A stretch of 64,000 nt of DNA, from assembly GCF_947179165.1 (NCBI RefSeq), contig NC_077239.1, positions 68,180,634-68,244,633 of the forward strand, given 5' to 3'. Under the pieces are notes generated by a model. The model did not search any database. It was not told the DNA's origin and saw only the letters and a list, made by a program, of their open reading frames with translations. A program made the position numbers and the translations under genes. Source of the DNA: Solanum dulcamara. Taxonomy: Eukaryota; Streptophyta; Magnoliopsida; Solanales; Solanaceae. Position 1 is the stretch's first letter; each line of letters begins with the position of its first letter. Shown here piece after piece: positions 44,901 through 57,854 of this stretch.

Positions 44901-46420
44901 AGACCAAGTGCCAGCCTGTTTTTCTTAAATTGTTCTCTTCCTAATGATTTGGTAAAGATATCAACCACTTGATCTTCAATTTTACAAAACATCATGACTA
45001 TGAGTCATTTTTCAACATTGTCTCTAAGAAAGTGATGTCGTACATCAATGCGCTTGGTTCATTTGTGTTGAACAGAGTTCATAGCCATGTTCATCACACT
45101 AGTATTGTCACATCTTATTGGTATGCATCCTACAATTATCCCAAAGTCCAAGAGTTGTTTTATCCATAAGAGTTGAGCACAACATGATGCAATAACTACA
45201 TAATCTGCTTCAGCAGTAGATAGTGCAGCTGAGTTTTGTTTTCGTGTGGCTCATGACACCAGACATGGTCCAAGAAAATGTTCCATACCTGATGTGTTTT
45301 TTCTATCTACAAGATAGCCTGCATAGTCTGCATCAGCAAATCCTACTAGAACGAAGGAGTCTCTTGTAGGATACCAGAGAACTAGGTTCTGAGTTCCTTT
45401 AAGGTATCGCGGTATTTTTTTGACGGCCTTCATGTGTGACTCTTTTGGAGATGACTGAAAACGTGCACATAGTCCGACACTGAATACTATGTTTGGTATA
45501 CTAGCTGTGAGGTATAGAAGGAATCCAATTATGCCTCTATATTTTTTGTGTCACCGACTGGGGAACTAGTTTCATTCTTGTCAAGTTTGTGGTGGTGGAA
45601 ATAGGTGTATCATGTACTTTGGCATCATGCATGTCAAATTTTTTCAGTAGTTCTTTAATGTACTTTTGTTGATAAATCGATATTTCTGACGATGATTGAT
45701 GGATTTGAAGTCCATGAAAGAAGTTCAACTCTCCCATCATGCTCATTTCAAATTCATTTCTCATAAGTTCTGAAAATTGACACCCATATGTGCATTTGTT
45801 CCTCCAAAAATGATATCGTCAATATACACTTGCACGATTAAGACATGAAGGTTGTTTTTCTTGAGAAATAATGTATTGTCAATCTTGCCTCTTGTACATC
45901 CATGTGTAAGAAGAAATGTGGACAATCTTTCATACCATGCACGCGGTGCCTTCTTGAGTCCATAGAGAGTTTTGTCCAATTTGTATACATTATTAGGATA
46001 TTCATGGCTTTCGAAACCTAGTGGTTGACGAATATACACTTCATCTTGCAGATATCCATTCAAAAAGGCACTCTTCACATCCATCTGATATAATTTGAGC
46101 TCCATGTGTGCTGCAAACACAATCAACATTCTGATAGCTTCCATTCGAGCTATTGGAGAAAATGTCTCATCATAGTGAATTCCTTCCTCTTGATTGTAAC
46201 CCTGAACCATAAGCCTAGCCTTGTTTCTTGTGATAGTTCCCTGACCATCGAGGTTATTTCTGAACACCCATCTTGTTCCTATCACTGTTTGATCTGGAGG
46301 TATGGGAACCAGGTTCCATACCTTACTTCGTTCAAATTGATTTAACTCCTTCTGCATGGAACTGATTCAATCCGTATCTAGGAGTGATTCTTTAATGTTC
46401 TTGGGTTCTATGACTGATAA
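44901..46420 (-). pseudogene. Copia-C reverse transcriptase and RNase H
   Basis: Minus-strand blocks: VWNLVPIPPDQTVIGTRWVF (about 46320), HYDETFSPIARMEAIRMLI (about 46170), YQMDVKSAFLNGYLQDEVYI (about 46080), LYGLKKAPRAWYERL (about 45960), catalytic YIDDIIFG (about 45825), ELNFFHGLQIHQ (about 45725), then RNase H GFADADYAGYLVDRKNTSGM (about 45350-45290), LSTAEADYV (about 45215) and DVRHHFLRDNVEK (about 45040-45000). The long RT frame (46357-45761) is open for 198 codons. Frameshift near 45765 and several stops follow. Confidence 0.9.
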
Positions 46421-47900
46421 ATATACTGAGAAGGCATATAGGTTCCGTAGTTTGGATCTGGTTTGGATTCCCATGTAAAGAGGAGTGAGCAGGTTCTTTA
46501 GGGAACGAGAGCTTTTGTGTTTCCAGTTATTTGTCTAACTGCTTTCTCTTGGGACTAAAGTAGGAGGACTAGGTTCAGTAGAGACATCGTCCACAGCTGG
46601 AAGAGTATCTTCTGTAAGCTCATTTGGTTTATAGTTTTGGTCTGGAGTTTCGCCATTATTATTTGAAAGTTCAGTATCCTCATAGTTAGCATCATCAGCA
46701 TGTCTTTGTAGAAGATCAGTCGTTCCTATCTTATCACGATTACCTATACATCTTTCTCGACCAAGTGATTAGCTCCATCAAATATAACATGGGCACTTTA
46801 TTCAACACTATTAGTTCTTTTATTGAGAACTTTATAGGCTTTTCTTCGAGAAGAGTACCCGAGAAAAAATCCCTCATCACTTTTGGCATCAAATTTTCCT
46901 AGAGCATCCTTGCCATTGTTGTGCACATAACATACACAACCAAAGGCCTTGAGGTGCTCTAAGTTTGATTTTTTGCCTTTCAGTAATTCATAAGGTATTT
47001 TTTTAGTATAGACCTAATCATACATCTATTAATCAAGTAACATGCAGTGTTTACAGCTTCTGCCAAGTACCCCTTAGGAAGACCACTAACAATCAACATG
47101 GTTCTTTCCATGTCTTTCAAGGATCTATTTTTTCATTCCACTACACCATTTTGTTGTGGTGTTCGTGGTGCAAAAAAATTATGATCTATACCATTTTCCG
47201 CACAGAACTCAAGAAATTTTGAGTTCTCGAATTCTGTTCCATGATTAGATCTGATGCTCATTGATTCATATTTTAATTTCTTTTGAACCAGTTTCACAAA
47301 AACTTCAAATACATCATATGTCTCATCTTTTGAACTTAATAACAGAGTCTATGTAAATTTTGTATAATCATCAACAATAATAAAAATATACCTCTTACCT
47401 CCACGACTTTGAACTCTCATTGGTCCACATAAGTCCATGTGCAACAATTCTAGGGGTTTCTTTGTGCTTACCATACCTTTTGGTTTGAAGGACGATCTCA
47501 CATGTTTTCCTTGTGCGCATGTTCCACATACTTAATTTTCATTGAATCGTCCCATTGACAGTCTTTGTAACAGTTTTTAGAGATCAGTTTGTTTATTGTT
47601 GAAAAACTTACATGCCCCAATCTCTTGTGCCATAACAATGAATTGTCATCAACTGCACTTAAGCTTTTTAGCATAGTTATTTCTGGGCTCATAATGTCAA
47701 CCATGTAGACGTTTTTGTGCATTTTTCCTATGATGACCAGTTTCTTTGATTTTGTACTAGTTACTCTCCATGTAGTAGATGTAAAAATTACATCATTCCC
47801 TCTGTCGCACATCTGTGATACGCTGAGAAGATTATGTTTTAATCCTTAAACATAGTACACATTGTCTATTGCTTGAGAATAAGAAGGTCCAACTTTGCCA
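46421..47900 (-). pseudogene. Copia-C pre-integrase and integrase remnant
   Basis: LLWHKRLGHVSFSTINKLISKN (about 47640-47575) is the HHCC zinc region. Minus-strand fragments around 47300-46850 keep integrase-core words (the complement of ...CCACTACACCATTTTGTTGTGG near 47140 encodes QQNGVVE) and the linker. Multiple frameshifts. The catalytic triad could not be followed in one frame. Confidence 0.8.
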
Positions 47901-49144
47901 ATTCCCATGATTTCACCTTTTTTTCCATTTTCAAAAGCTACGCTTCCGTCGTGAAAACCATTAAGTAAGAGAAAGTTATCTTTGTTTTTCGTCATGTGTC
48001 TTGAAAAAGCGCTATCGAAGTACCACTGCTTATGTTTTCCTCTTTCCTATTCCTGCACAATCAATCAAAGATTAATTTTGGGCACCCAGATCCACTTGGG
48101 TCCCTGTTTATGAGTGAAATAATGAATTAGGTTTTTCTTAGTCCATTTGGGTAGGTGCTTATGTTTGTGAACCAGTTTTTTGATTCCTGTTCCATAAGAT
48201 GTCTTTTTTACATAGATTAGATTATTTTTAATAACTATGTTTTTTTGACATATGTGCGTTTGATGGCTATTTTGTCCACAGTGAGTACATGGCACATCAT
48301 AACAATTTTCACCAGATTTTATAGAATTATTCTTGAAACCTATTCTATATTTAGTTGAGGATTGACTTCTTTGGATATCATCAAGCATCATGGATGACTT
48401 AGTCCATCTCATATTGATCTCCAATTTCCTTTTAGTTTTCTCAAATTCTTCAAGTAGAGCTTCATTCTTTTTAGTTAAAGACTATAATTCGTTGTTTAGC
48501 CTTTTTATAGTTTCATCTAGAGCAAAGTGTACATTATTTTGTACATCTTTTCCTTTCCTAGAGGAGTTCATCCTATTAATTTTTTTTTTGAAGATTCAGG
48601 AAGAATACTTAAGAGTTTCCTGATAGCTTTTTCAGTCGGAATTACTTCTCCCAGAGAATAGATTTCATTGATTATGATAGTGAACCTGGTATGCATGTCT
48701 TGAATTATGTCTCCATCCATAATTCTGAATAATTCATACTGTTGATTCAGATTATCAATCTTGAATTTTTTTTACTTGATTGGTTCCATCGTGGGAAGTT
48801 TGCAAGGTGTCCCATATCGCCTTTGCATCCTGACACACGGATATTCTGTTATATTCATCTGGACCTATTTCACAAATCAAAATCTTCTTAGCTCTTGCGT
48901 TGTTTTGAATTGCCAGTTTATCTTCCGCATTCCACTCCTTTCAGTCCTTTGGTACCTGTGTTGTCCCATCAGTTCTAGTCTTCATAGAAATAATGGGTCC
49001 GTTAAGGATAACATTTTAGAGATCTGGACTATCTCCTATTAGGTGATTCATCATCCTGTTTTTCCATCATACATAGTATTTTTCATTGAATAGTGGTGGC
49101 CTTGTCTGTGATTGTCCTTCTTGTGCAGTAGGTGGTGCAGCCAT
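47901..49144 (-). pseudogene. Copia-C gag and protease remnant
   Basis: ATG at 49144 starts MAAPPTAQEGQ..., followed by YYVWWKNRMMNHLIG and KAIWDTLQTSHDGT-like gag blocks (49090-48770), then a degraded zinc knuckle region (CTHCGQNSHQTHIC, about 48285-48245). A protease-like segment (WYFDSAFSRHMT-type, about 48030-47990) precedes the pre-integrase domain. Many stops. Confidence 0.78.
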
Positions 49145-49179
49145 TGATCCTTTTCAATATTTGAATCTTTGAGTGAAAA

Positions 49180-49197
49180 GACCCGCTTTGATACCAA
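49180..49197 (-). other. Copia-C primer binding site
   Basis: TTGGTATCAAAGCGGG on the minus strand, next to the 5' LTR; Met-tRNA type. Confidence 0.85.
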
Positions 49198-49198
49198 T

Positions 49199-49850
49199 TG
49201 AAGAAACCTGTACCACCTAACTATTTCAAGAACCATGTTCTTGAACTAGTGATACTAACATAAACAGTAAGAAAAAGACACAAAATTTATTGTGGAAAAC
49301 TTCCTTGTTCAAGGAAAGAAAAACCACAACCTACACCCGTAGGATTTCCACCAAACTTCACTAACTTTCAAAGAGTAGTTTAGATTACAAGTCAATAATC
49401 AACGAAGTAACTCAAACTCCTAACTCTAACGATTAACTATAATCGCAACTCAAAGTCTCCAAAAAGTCAAACCCACTTCTTGTTACAAGCCTCACTTTCT
49501 ACCTTAGAAAATTATAACTCAATAATATTTCTAAGAAGAGTTCAAACACATGAATTAACTTTCAGAAAGAAAACCTAACTCTAGTTTTTCTTTCTTCAAT
49601 GTTTTGCTCTTGAACTGCTGCTTTGCCTCTTTCTTCACAAAAAACTCTTGATATCAGATTGCACAAAGCCAAACCCTCCTTTGTGCGACCGTTTCCTTTT
49701 ATAACATTGGTTTTTGAAGACCTAGTTGAGTTCTACAAGAAAAGTACACATTTTTTATTGCTTTTTCTTTATAGGAGTCTTAATTGTGCCGTCTTTCTTT
49801 ATTTCTGCATTTTTGACTTATACAAGGATTTATCCAGTTTTTCCGCAACA
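49199..49850 (-). repeat. Copia-C 5' LTR (652 bp, outer end shortened)
   Basis: Matches the 3' LTR from TGAAGAAACCTGTACC to about TTTTTCCGC, then ends ...CAACA while the 3' LTR continues for about 90 bp more. Confidence 0.85.
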
Positions 49851-51049
49851 GCAGACTCCATCTATCCCTACTTTAATTTTTTAATGTATTTTCATATTTC
49901 TTAGACAATTGTATTTGGATCACTTTCAGACTTGTATTTTATATAGTCGCTCTTATATTCGTGTCATCAAGTTTTAAAGTGTACATGCTATTTTCGTGCT
50001 TTATGATTATTGAATTATCTTTAATGACCTATTGTCTATTAATGTTTCTCACATTCACTTTTCCGCTCTCATATATTGAAATGGATTAAGATTGAAATTT
50101 GGTTCGCCTATTGAATTAAAGTGTAGGTGTCATCATGATATAGTAAATTTTGAATCGTACCAAATATAATATAATTAATTGATCATGGGTAATTTTTTTC
50201 TTTCTTTTATCTTTTTAAAAATTTCTAATGCACAAGAGAATGGAGAAAAAGAAGAGGAAGAAGAAAGAGGCATAATGATGGATTTTTCCTTCCTAACTTG
50301 GGGTCAAATTTGCTTACTCTTGGAGCCCTCATGACCCTAATAAGTCAAAGCAGTATTGGTGTTTGTAGTATTCATAAAATATACTCTATACTTGATAATT
50401 AGTGGTTGATTCATTCATAAATGAATTTAAAATTTAAAATATGTATATATAACATTTAAGCTAAAATTACTGAATTTCCGTAAATCTTATCCAATTTGTT
50501 GGATCTCCCCCAATTCAATGTCAATTGACATCACGTTCATGAGAAAAGAACATTAAGATTACGTCTCCAACAATATTACAGGGAATAAAGGATATAGATC
50601 TATCAAGAAAATATTCCAAGACGTATGTAGTGTCACCTTATATATACCAAAATGAACCCCGTCTTTGAATCATTCTGTTTCATTTGTTTGTTAGTTACTC
50701 AATTAAGAAAATAGAATAAATAGGTTTTTTTCGCTTCGTCGTCAAGCTTTCGAGCAACTCTTTCAATTGCCGCCTAATCCCCCAACATGCTCAAGAATCG
50801 AAAATTGTTTTTCGTTTTTTCGCAATTTTTCATTCTACCATCAAATCCATCATTTTCATGACAAGAGACTTGAATGGAAAATATTTTCAAAGAAGTTCTG
50901 TCCCACAATTTCAAATTATTTCTAATAATAAACGGACAAAAAACATATATAAGAAAGTTATTTTTCCTATTAATGACAAAGATTTCAAAGAAAAAACCAC
51001 TTTTTGTTATTTGAATACAAAAAATAACTCTTTATTTTTTTAAAAAAAG
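49851..51049. other. Intergenic DNA with one possible small transcript start
   Basis: A CTTATATATACC word (50637-50648) resembles a TATA box and precedes a 130-bp leader-like stretch and ATG at 50787 (MLKNRKLFFVFSQFF..., only 24 codons, hydrophobic). A second frame (50858-51043, 61 codons) is low-complexity. No family recognised; probably noncoding. Confidence 0.3.
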
Positions 51050-51853
51050 TCAAATCTCTCTATAATGATAGTGTTTATCTAAAAATTTAATAACTGCTGT
51101 AATAAAGTGTTGTTATATGTGCGTACTAACTCTAGACATTTAAATCTTATTTAATTGTTATAAAAAAAAAGTATGCAAAATTGTCCTTTTTGTACTTCTT
51201 ATGTTATAAGCAAAAATATAATGCTTGTTAATTTTAAAATCTCAATTGATTTTTGTATTTCCTTAATTAAAAATTTAAAAGACTAATACATTACTAATAA
51301 ATTCATAACTAGTTAGACCTTGCAGACAAAGAATTAAAATCTAAGGAACATATGCATTTAAAATTAATTGAAGATTTAAAAAATTTAAATTTGACATAAG
51401 AATTCGTAAATTCCAGTCTCTTAGTGATATTATACCGCTTAGATTCAATAATCTCTTCATAAGAAACAGTATGAATGTAAAAGAAAAAAGGAAAAAAAAG
51501 CACACATCAATAGTTTTTCCTCCTCAAGTTGTGACTATATATAATTGATGAACACCATTTAAATATTTTTTTCTTTATTTAAATATTCGTACTTAAAATT
51601 CACTACGTGCATAATATTAAAGATGATTGCAATAATATTTATTGTATACATAATATTATTGCACAATATTCAAGTATGATTGTTATAGAGAGGTAAGTTT
51701 ACAAATATGTATTGTTATAATGAATATCATTATTGTTATAGGTAGAACGTTGTTATAGATAAGTAAAATATAACATGAAAAATCAGTTTTGGAGAAAATC
51801 AAGTCATTATATTTAAATGTTGTTATAAGAAGTGCTCGTTAGAGAGAAATTTA
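51050..51853. mobile_element. MITE-like element with TCTCTCTATAA-type ends
   Basis: The left end AAATCTCTCTATAATGA and the right end, inverted, AAATTTCTCTCTAACGA form imperfect terminal inverted repeats. Internally there are several GTTGTTATA words. AT-rich, no transposase. Target duplication not resolved. Confidence 0.55.
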
Positions 51854-51956
51854 ACAGTATTATCATTTTTTTTTGTCAATGTGAACGAAGTCTCACTGTG
51901 GTAGTTGAAAAAAAAAGCTACTTATAATTTATTTATTCTTAAAAAAAGAAGCTACT

Positions 51957-52190
51957 TAGTGCTCATTTGGCCATGGATAGTTTTTACTTTTTTCAGAAAT
52001 TTTATATCGAAAAATTACTTGGACATAGAATTGTTATAATTTTTTGGAATTCAACTTAAAATTGAACTCCAAAATTTTTTAGAATTCGAAAATTTCAAAA
52101 AAATTATTCTTACAATTTTCACTTCAAATCACTCATAAAAATTCAAAATTAACTCTAATTTATATTCATATCCAAACACAATTTAAATTT
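51957..52190. mobile_element. Possible MITE (TTTGGCC ends)
   Basis: The left end GTGCTCATTTGGCCATGG and the right end, inverted, GTGTTTGGATATGAATAT resemble inverted repeats of common Solanaceae MITEs. The middle holds complementary GAATTC/AAAATTTT stretches. Confidence 0.4.
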
Positions 52191-52943
52191 TGTATTAATT
52201 TAAATTCCATATTCAATCAAATTACGTCATAAATTAAGACTAAGGAATGTAATTTATCTCTCGTCCAGAAATAAGAAGTATCTAAAGCAAAAGTATAAGT
52301 TAGACATCACTTTTAAGTTGAAAACTGTATTTTAATTCCATAAGAATAAACTAGAGCCGTTTATATAGTAATACTCCTCTATATTACTATATATATTAGC
52401 TCACAATTAAAGGATCAAAACATCATCCCAAAAGCCACTGGCAATGGGCACCATTAAGTCATTAACCTTATTTTAAAACATAAAAATACGTCATAATATT
52501 AGGAATAAAATTTGAGATAAGTTGACACTGTATTTAATTGAAGGTATAAATTTATATTTAGCTAAATATAAATTTAATCTCAAATTTAGTTTTAATTATC
52601 GTATCCTAATTTTTATCTCATTCAACTTGGAATTATTTTATCTTATTTTTCAAGTGGAATACGTTAGTCTCATGTTTATAATTTTAGCATTATAATCGCG
52701 GGATAACTTTGTCCGCGAATCAAACAATCATGAAATAAATAAAGATATCTCATAAGTTGGTATATCCCATGTGATTTATTATACCAGTATTTATATGAGA
52801 TAACTTATTCCATCATTTTCTTACAAATAATGAAATAAATAATCTCAAAATTAATTAATATTTTTAACTAAATATAAAATAAAATAGTCATATATTTTAT
52901 TATGAAATTGTTATCCCTTATCCCATTATAAACGACTCCTTAC
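52191..52943. other. Intergenic AT-rich DNA
   Basis: No gene; possible further MITE remnants. Confidence 0.5.
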
Positions 52944-52952
52944 ACATATAAC

Positions 52953-53627
52953 TAGGGCTGTACAGGGCAAATCGATAAACCACACCAAACCGACAAACCG
53001 AACCAAACCGGGGAAAAAATCCGACTAGTGGTTTGGTTTGACTTGATTTGGTGTTTGGAAAAAAACCCCGACCATTATAGAGTTGGTTTGGTTTTAACTA
53101 AAAAAAGTCAAACCGAACCCAAACCGACCCGATTATAGATAAACTACTTTTAAATTATGTTATACATGAAAATATTTATTAAAATATAATTTATAAATAT
53201 TTTTTAAATTTTTTTTCATAATTTTTGTTTTCTTTCTTACATTTAGATTTGGACTTGAAAAGCTCATTTAAATAATATACAAAAAAAACCCATCTTATAA
53301 AGTTATATTATAAAGTTAAAACTTCAACATCTTATAAAGTTATATTATAAAGTTAAAACTTCAAACAGTGTTCTGCCTCCATCTTATATGTTGATATTTT
53401 GTACTAAAACTCTTTTTAAGAAGCACTGCTCTGTGCTTTTTATTAGATACTATGAAAAATCCGAGAAATCCAAAAAAATCCGAAAAACTCAAAAAATCCG
53501 AAAAAAATTGATATCGAAAAACTCAACTTTTATTGGTTTGATTTAGTTTATAGATTTAATAACCCGACACAAATAATTTAATTTAATTTGTAAAAAATCC
53601 GAACCAATCCAATTTATGTACACCCTT
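52953..53627. mobile_element. MITE-like element, copy 2, with 9-bp target duplication
   Basis: Same family as 28021-28637: TAGGGCTGTACAGGGCAAAT start and ...TTATGTACACCCTT end. Flanks ACATATAAC (52944-52952) and ACATACAAC (53628-53636) differ at one base, a 9-bp duplication typical of Mutator-like transposition. It contains a small tandem duplication of CATCTTATAAAGTTATATTATAAAG (about 53289-53350). Confidence 0.8.
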
Positions 53628-53636
53628 ACATACAAC

Positions 53637-55461
53637 AATACAATCAAATCTTTCTACAGCATAGCTAGTCTTTTCTACGATAACATTATGAATATTTTTT
53701 TTTATATATTGAAAAAGACAACTTTTATATTATTTATGCTTATATATATATATTCTTGAATCGTGATGGCATGCTATACATCACATCATATCTGAACAAA
53801 CAATATCATCATAAATGAGTGTGATATAATATATTGGCGACGCGGGTGACCTTTTTTGACTTCAAATATAAAAAATAAAGAAACATTATCAAATGGAGCA
53901 TCCCATTTCTCTCCATTTCGTCAAATACACATTTAAATAAAAACCATATTTCCTATTTAATTTATAAAGGTTAAGATTATATTACAAAAAACTAATATCT
54001 CTACAAATTAGGAAAGGAAAAAATATTCTCCACAAATTTTTGATACATATTAATATTATTTATTTTATCTTATACTTTTATATTCAAATATTAAAATTGT
54101 CGAACATGAATCTAATGAAGTATTTGTTTAGTCTGATCAGAAAATATTTTTCTTTAGAACATTCAAAAATATTTTTGCTTTAAAACAGTATTTTCTTTCA
54201 TTTAGCAAAAACTAATAATAACGTATTTGTTTAGCCTGATAAGAAAATATTCTTACTTTAGAATATTCAAAAATATTTTTTTTCTTTAAAACAATGTTTT
54301 CTTAAATTTCACAATATTTTTTTGAAAAAAAAATGAATTCTTGTTTTCTCTAGCCTCCACTCATTTAAATATTAGTAATATATAAGATGTTTTTATTTTT
54401 TTCTCCAAACACAGTAGCCACGAATAATTTAATATCTTATATAAGATGATATTTGTATTTATCAAAATTTATGGATTTGTAGAGTGTTTTTAAAAACTTT
54501 ATTCACTTAATTATGGTTATGATATTTATTTATATAATATAATTTTAACCTTTAAAAATTAAATAAAATATATATATCTCTTATTGAAATATGTACTTAA
54601 TGAAATGGAGAGCAGGGATAATGAAAGGGAGCCGAATTCTTAAATGGAAGATGATACTTTTTAGGATTTTATAGATGGTAGAGATCATAAGATTTTGTGT
54701 TAGTGGAAGTTGAAATTAAGAAGGTGGTCTCATTAATCTAAAGACTAATATATTGTTTTTTTTTAAAAATAAAAATAAATTATCAGCTATTCTTTCCATT
54801 ATGATATTTGTGTCGTCCATATGCGTTTAAAAGTAAGACGTTTCTACTCACTTCCCATTATCAAGGGCTCTTAATTAAAGTCGAGAGCTACCTAGACCTT
54901 TCTTTTTGCCTAATATTCATTTTTTTATTTGCCCCTTGTCATCATGAGTAACAATCATAGTTGAAGGTATAATTTTTTTAAACTTTATTGTTATTATGTA
55001 TTTGCCCATAATTTAATATAATATCTTCATCTTCAATTAAAGATTCACTATAAGAAATTCTGACATATGGTGAAATTGTATAAATATTGTCTCAAGCCGA
55101 TCTAGAATTTTTAGAAGGAACTGTTAACTCCTATCACTACTTAAAATCATATGTTACTATATATATTTGTACTATATTACTATATCTACTTAAGATCATA
55201 TATTACTATATATGTTTGTAATTCCCCTGTTTACTAATTATAATAAATAGGAAAAAGAGTTAAATATATTTTTGAACTAATTGAAATGGGCCAGATTTAT
55301 TCTCTGTTGTGTTTTAGCTCAAAAAAGGCATTCATTGTTTTATTTTTGACTCAAAAATATCCTTCAACTAGTAAAGTAGCTAAACAAAAAATACTCTTCT
55401 TAATAATATTTCCAAAACAAGAAAAAATGGGTCTGGTTTGTCCTTGTACTATTAGGAGGTC
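53637..55461. other. Intergenic AT-rich DNA
   Basis: No gene. A 103-bp unit (TATTTGTTTAG.CTGAT.AGAAAATATT...) is directly repeated at 54121-54223 and 54224-54312. Confidence 0.6.
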
Positions 55462-55477
55462 GGTTTCTTTAAAAAAA

Positions 55478-57838
55478 TACAACAACAACAACCCAGTGAA
55501 ATCCCACAACATGGGGTCTGGGGAGGGTAGAATGTACGCAGACCTTACTCCTACCAAGGTAGGACGGCTGTTTCCTGGAGACCCTCGGCTCAGTAAAAGC
55601 ATAAATGCATAAAAAAAATGTTAGATAAGAATAGGAAATTAAAAGTTTATGAGAAAAACAACAAACAAATAACGAATAGATAACAAATAAATACAAATAA
55701 CAAATAACAAATAACGAATAAATAAATAATGAAAGCATCACAGATAAAATAGAGTAATCAAAGCATAGAAAGTAATAAATACTAACAGAAATAACAGAAA
55801 TCAGAAGTCAAAGCGCAAGAGATCGTAATGCACTACTACGCCTATGAATAAAGAAGAATAACGAGACTATGAACTAGCCTTCTACCCTAATGTGGGTCCT
55901 CCACACCCTCCTATCTAAGGTCATGTCCTCCGTAAGCTGTAACTGCGCCATGTCCTGTCTAATCACCTCTCTCCAATACTTCTTCGGCCTACCCCTACCT
56001 CTTCTGTAATCATCCATGGCTAGCCTCTCACACCTCCGCACTGGGGCATCTGTGTCTCTCCTCTTCACATGTCCATACTATCTTAGTCGCATTTCTCGCA
56101 TCTTGTCTTCCACCGAGGCCACTCCTACCTTGTCCCGAATAGCCTTATTTCTAATTCTGTCGCTCTTGGTGTGCCCACACATCTATCTCAGCATTCTCAT
56201 CTCAGCAACTTTCATCTTTTGAATGTGAGAAGTCTTAACTGGCCAACACTCCGCCCCATACAGCATAGCCGGTCTAACCACCACTTTGTAGAACTTGCCC
56301 TTAAGTTTTGGTGGCACATTCTTGTCACATAGCACTCCGGAAATGAGCCTCCATTTCATCCACCCTACCCCAATACGATGTGTGACATCATCGTCAATTT
56401 CCCCACTGCCTTGCATGATAGACCCAAGATACTTGCAACTACTTCTCTTTTGGATGGCCTGAGCACCAAGCCTAACTTCCACGCCAACCTCCTGAAGTGT
56501 CTCACTGAACTTGCACTCTAAGTACTCTGTCTTTGTCCTACTCAACTTAAACCCTTTAGACTCCAAGGTATGTCTCCAATCCTCCAGCTTAGCGTTAACT
56601 CCGCGGTGAGTCTCCTCGATCAGGACTATGTCATCCGCGAAAAGTATACACCATGGCACTGCACCTTGAATTTGTCGCGTCAATCCATCTATCACCAAGG
56701 CAAATAAAAAAGGACTAAGAGCTGATCCTTGATGCAACCCCATCACCACTGGGAAGTGCTCTGAGTCCCCTCCTACTGTCCTTACCCTGGTTTTGGCTCC
56801 CTCGTACATGTCGTTGATCACCCTAATATATGCCACAGGTACACCTTTAGCCTCCAAACATGTCCATAGTATTTCTCTTGGGACTTTATCATAAGCCTTT
56901 TCTAGGTCGATGAATACCATATGCAAGTCCCTCTTCCTTTCCCTATGTTGCTCCACCAGTCTCCTCATAAGATGGATGGCTTCTGTAGTTGAGCGTCCCG
57001 GCATAAATCCAAACTGGTTCTCTGAAATAGACACGTCTCTCCTCACCCTCATCTCTACCACTCTTTCCCACAGTTTCATAGTATGGCTTAGTAGCTTAAT
57101 ACCTCTATAGTTGTTGCAACTCTGGATATCCCCTTTGTTTTTGTATAGAGGAATCATTACGATCGACCTCCATTCTTTGGGCATCATTGTCGTTTTAAAA
57201 ATGACATTAAATAACCTAGTCAACCACTCCAAACCTACCGAGCTCGTGCTCTTCCAAAATTCTCTAGGAATCTTGTCAGGTTCGGTTGCTCTTCCCTAGC
57301 GCATCGTACAAACGACACTCTTAACCTCATCGACTTTAATACTCCTACAATACCCAAAATCGCGACGCCTCCCTGTATGTTCTAAATCTCCCAACACAAA
57401 GTCTCTGTCCCCTTCCTCATTCAAGAGTTTATGGAAATAGGACTGCCATCTCTGTTTAATGAGGGTCTCGTCCACCAATACTTTTCCATGTTCGTCCTTA
57501 ATGTACTTCACTTGGTCCACATCTCGTGCCCTTATCTCCCGCGCCCTGGCTAGCCTGAACAATTTTCTATCCCCACCTTTCTCTTCTAGTTCAGCATAAA
57601 GGCGTTCAAAAGCTATTGTTTTTGCCGTCGAAACCGCCGACTTCGCCTCCTTTCTCTCTATCTTATAAAGTTCCCTATTCGTCCACTTCTCCACCTCATC
57701 CGTGCTTTCTATCAACTTTGCATACGCCATCTTCTTTGCTTCCACCTTTTCTTGTACTTCTCCATTCCACCACCAGTCTCCTCGATGCCGACTACGACTA
57801 CCAGTCCTAATACAACTAGCCGTCCTATCCCACATACT
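55478..57838 (-). mobile_element. RTE LINE, 5'-truncated, with 16-bp target duplication
   Basis: Flanked by GGTTTCTTTAAAAAAA at 55462-55477 and 57839-57854. The 3' end on the minus strand is a (GTT)n tail (55481-55494) preceded by the CCCCATGTTGTGGGATTTCACTGG block also seen in the first LINE. The 5' end stops within the linker after the endonuclease, as expected of incomplete target-primed reverse transcription. Confidence 0.95.
55874..57835 (-). pseudogene. RTE reverse transcriptase, nearly open
   Basis: The minus strand encodes a basic linker (57835-57296), then after one stop a 349-codon open stretch (57232-56183). It has [74 protein letters not shown] and the catalytic [10 protein letters not shown] (about 56650). 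A C-terminal [22 protein letters not shown] block lies at 56068-55874. The three clear interruptions (near 57296, 56180 and 56070) all fall where the relatives have Trp, fitting TGG changed to TAG or TGA. Endonuclease missing. Confidence 0.92.
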
Positions 57839-57854
57839 GGTTTCTTTAAAAAAA

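Larger units (their letters stand above)
41458..49850 (-). mobile_element. Copia-C: SIRE-type copia element with an extra 3' reading frame
   Basis: Minus-strand order: 5' LTR (49850-49199), Met-tRNA primer site, gag, protease/pre-integrase, integrase, RT, RNase H, a long extra frame (44346-42599), polypurine tract and 3' LTR (42195-41458). The sense junction TTTGTCATCATCAAAAGGGGG before the 3' LTR is characteristic of the SIRE/Maximus lineage. No target duplication is visible; the 5' LTR lacks about 90 bp of its outer end, so that flank may be deleted. Stops and frameshifts throughout. Confidence 0.88.
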
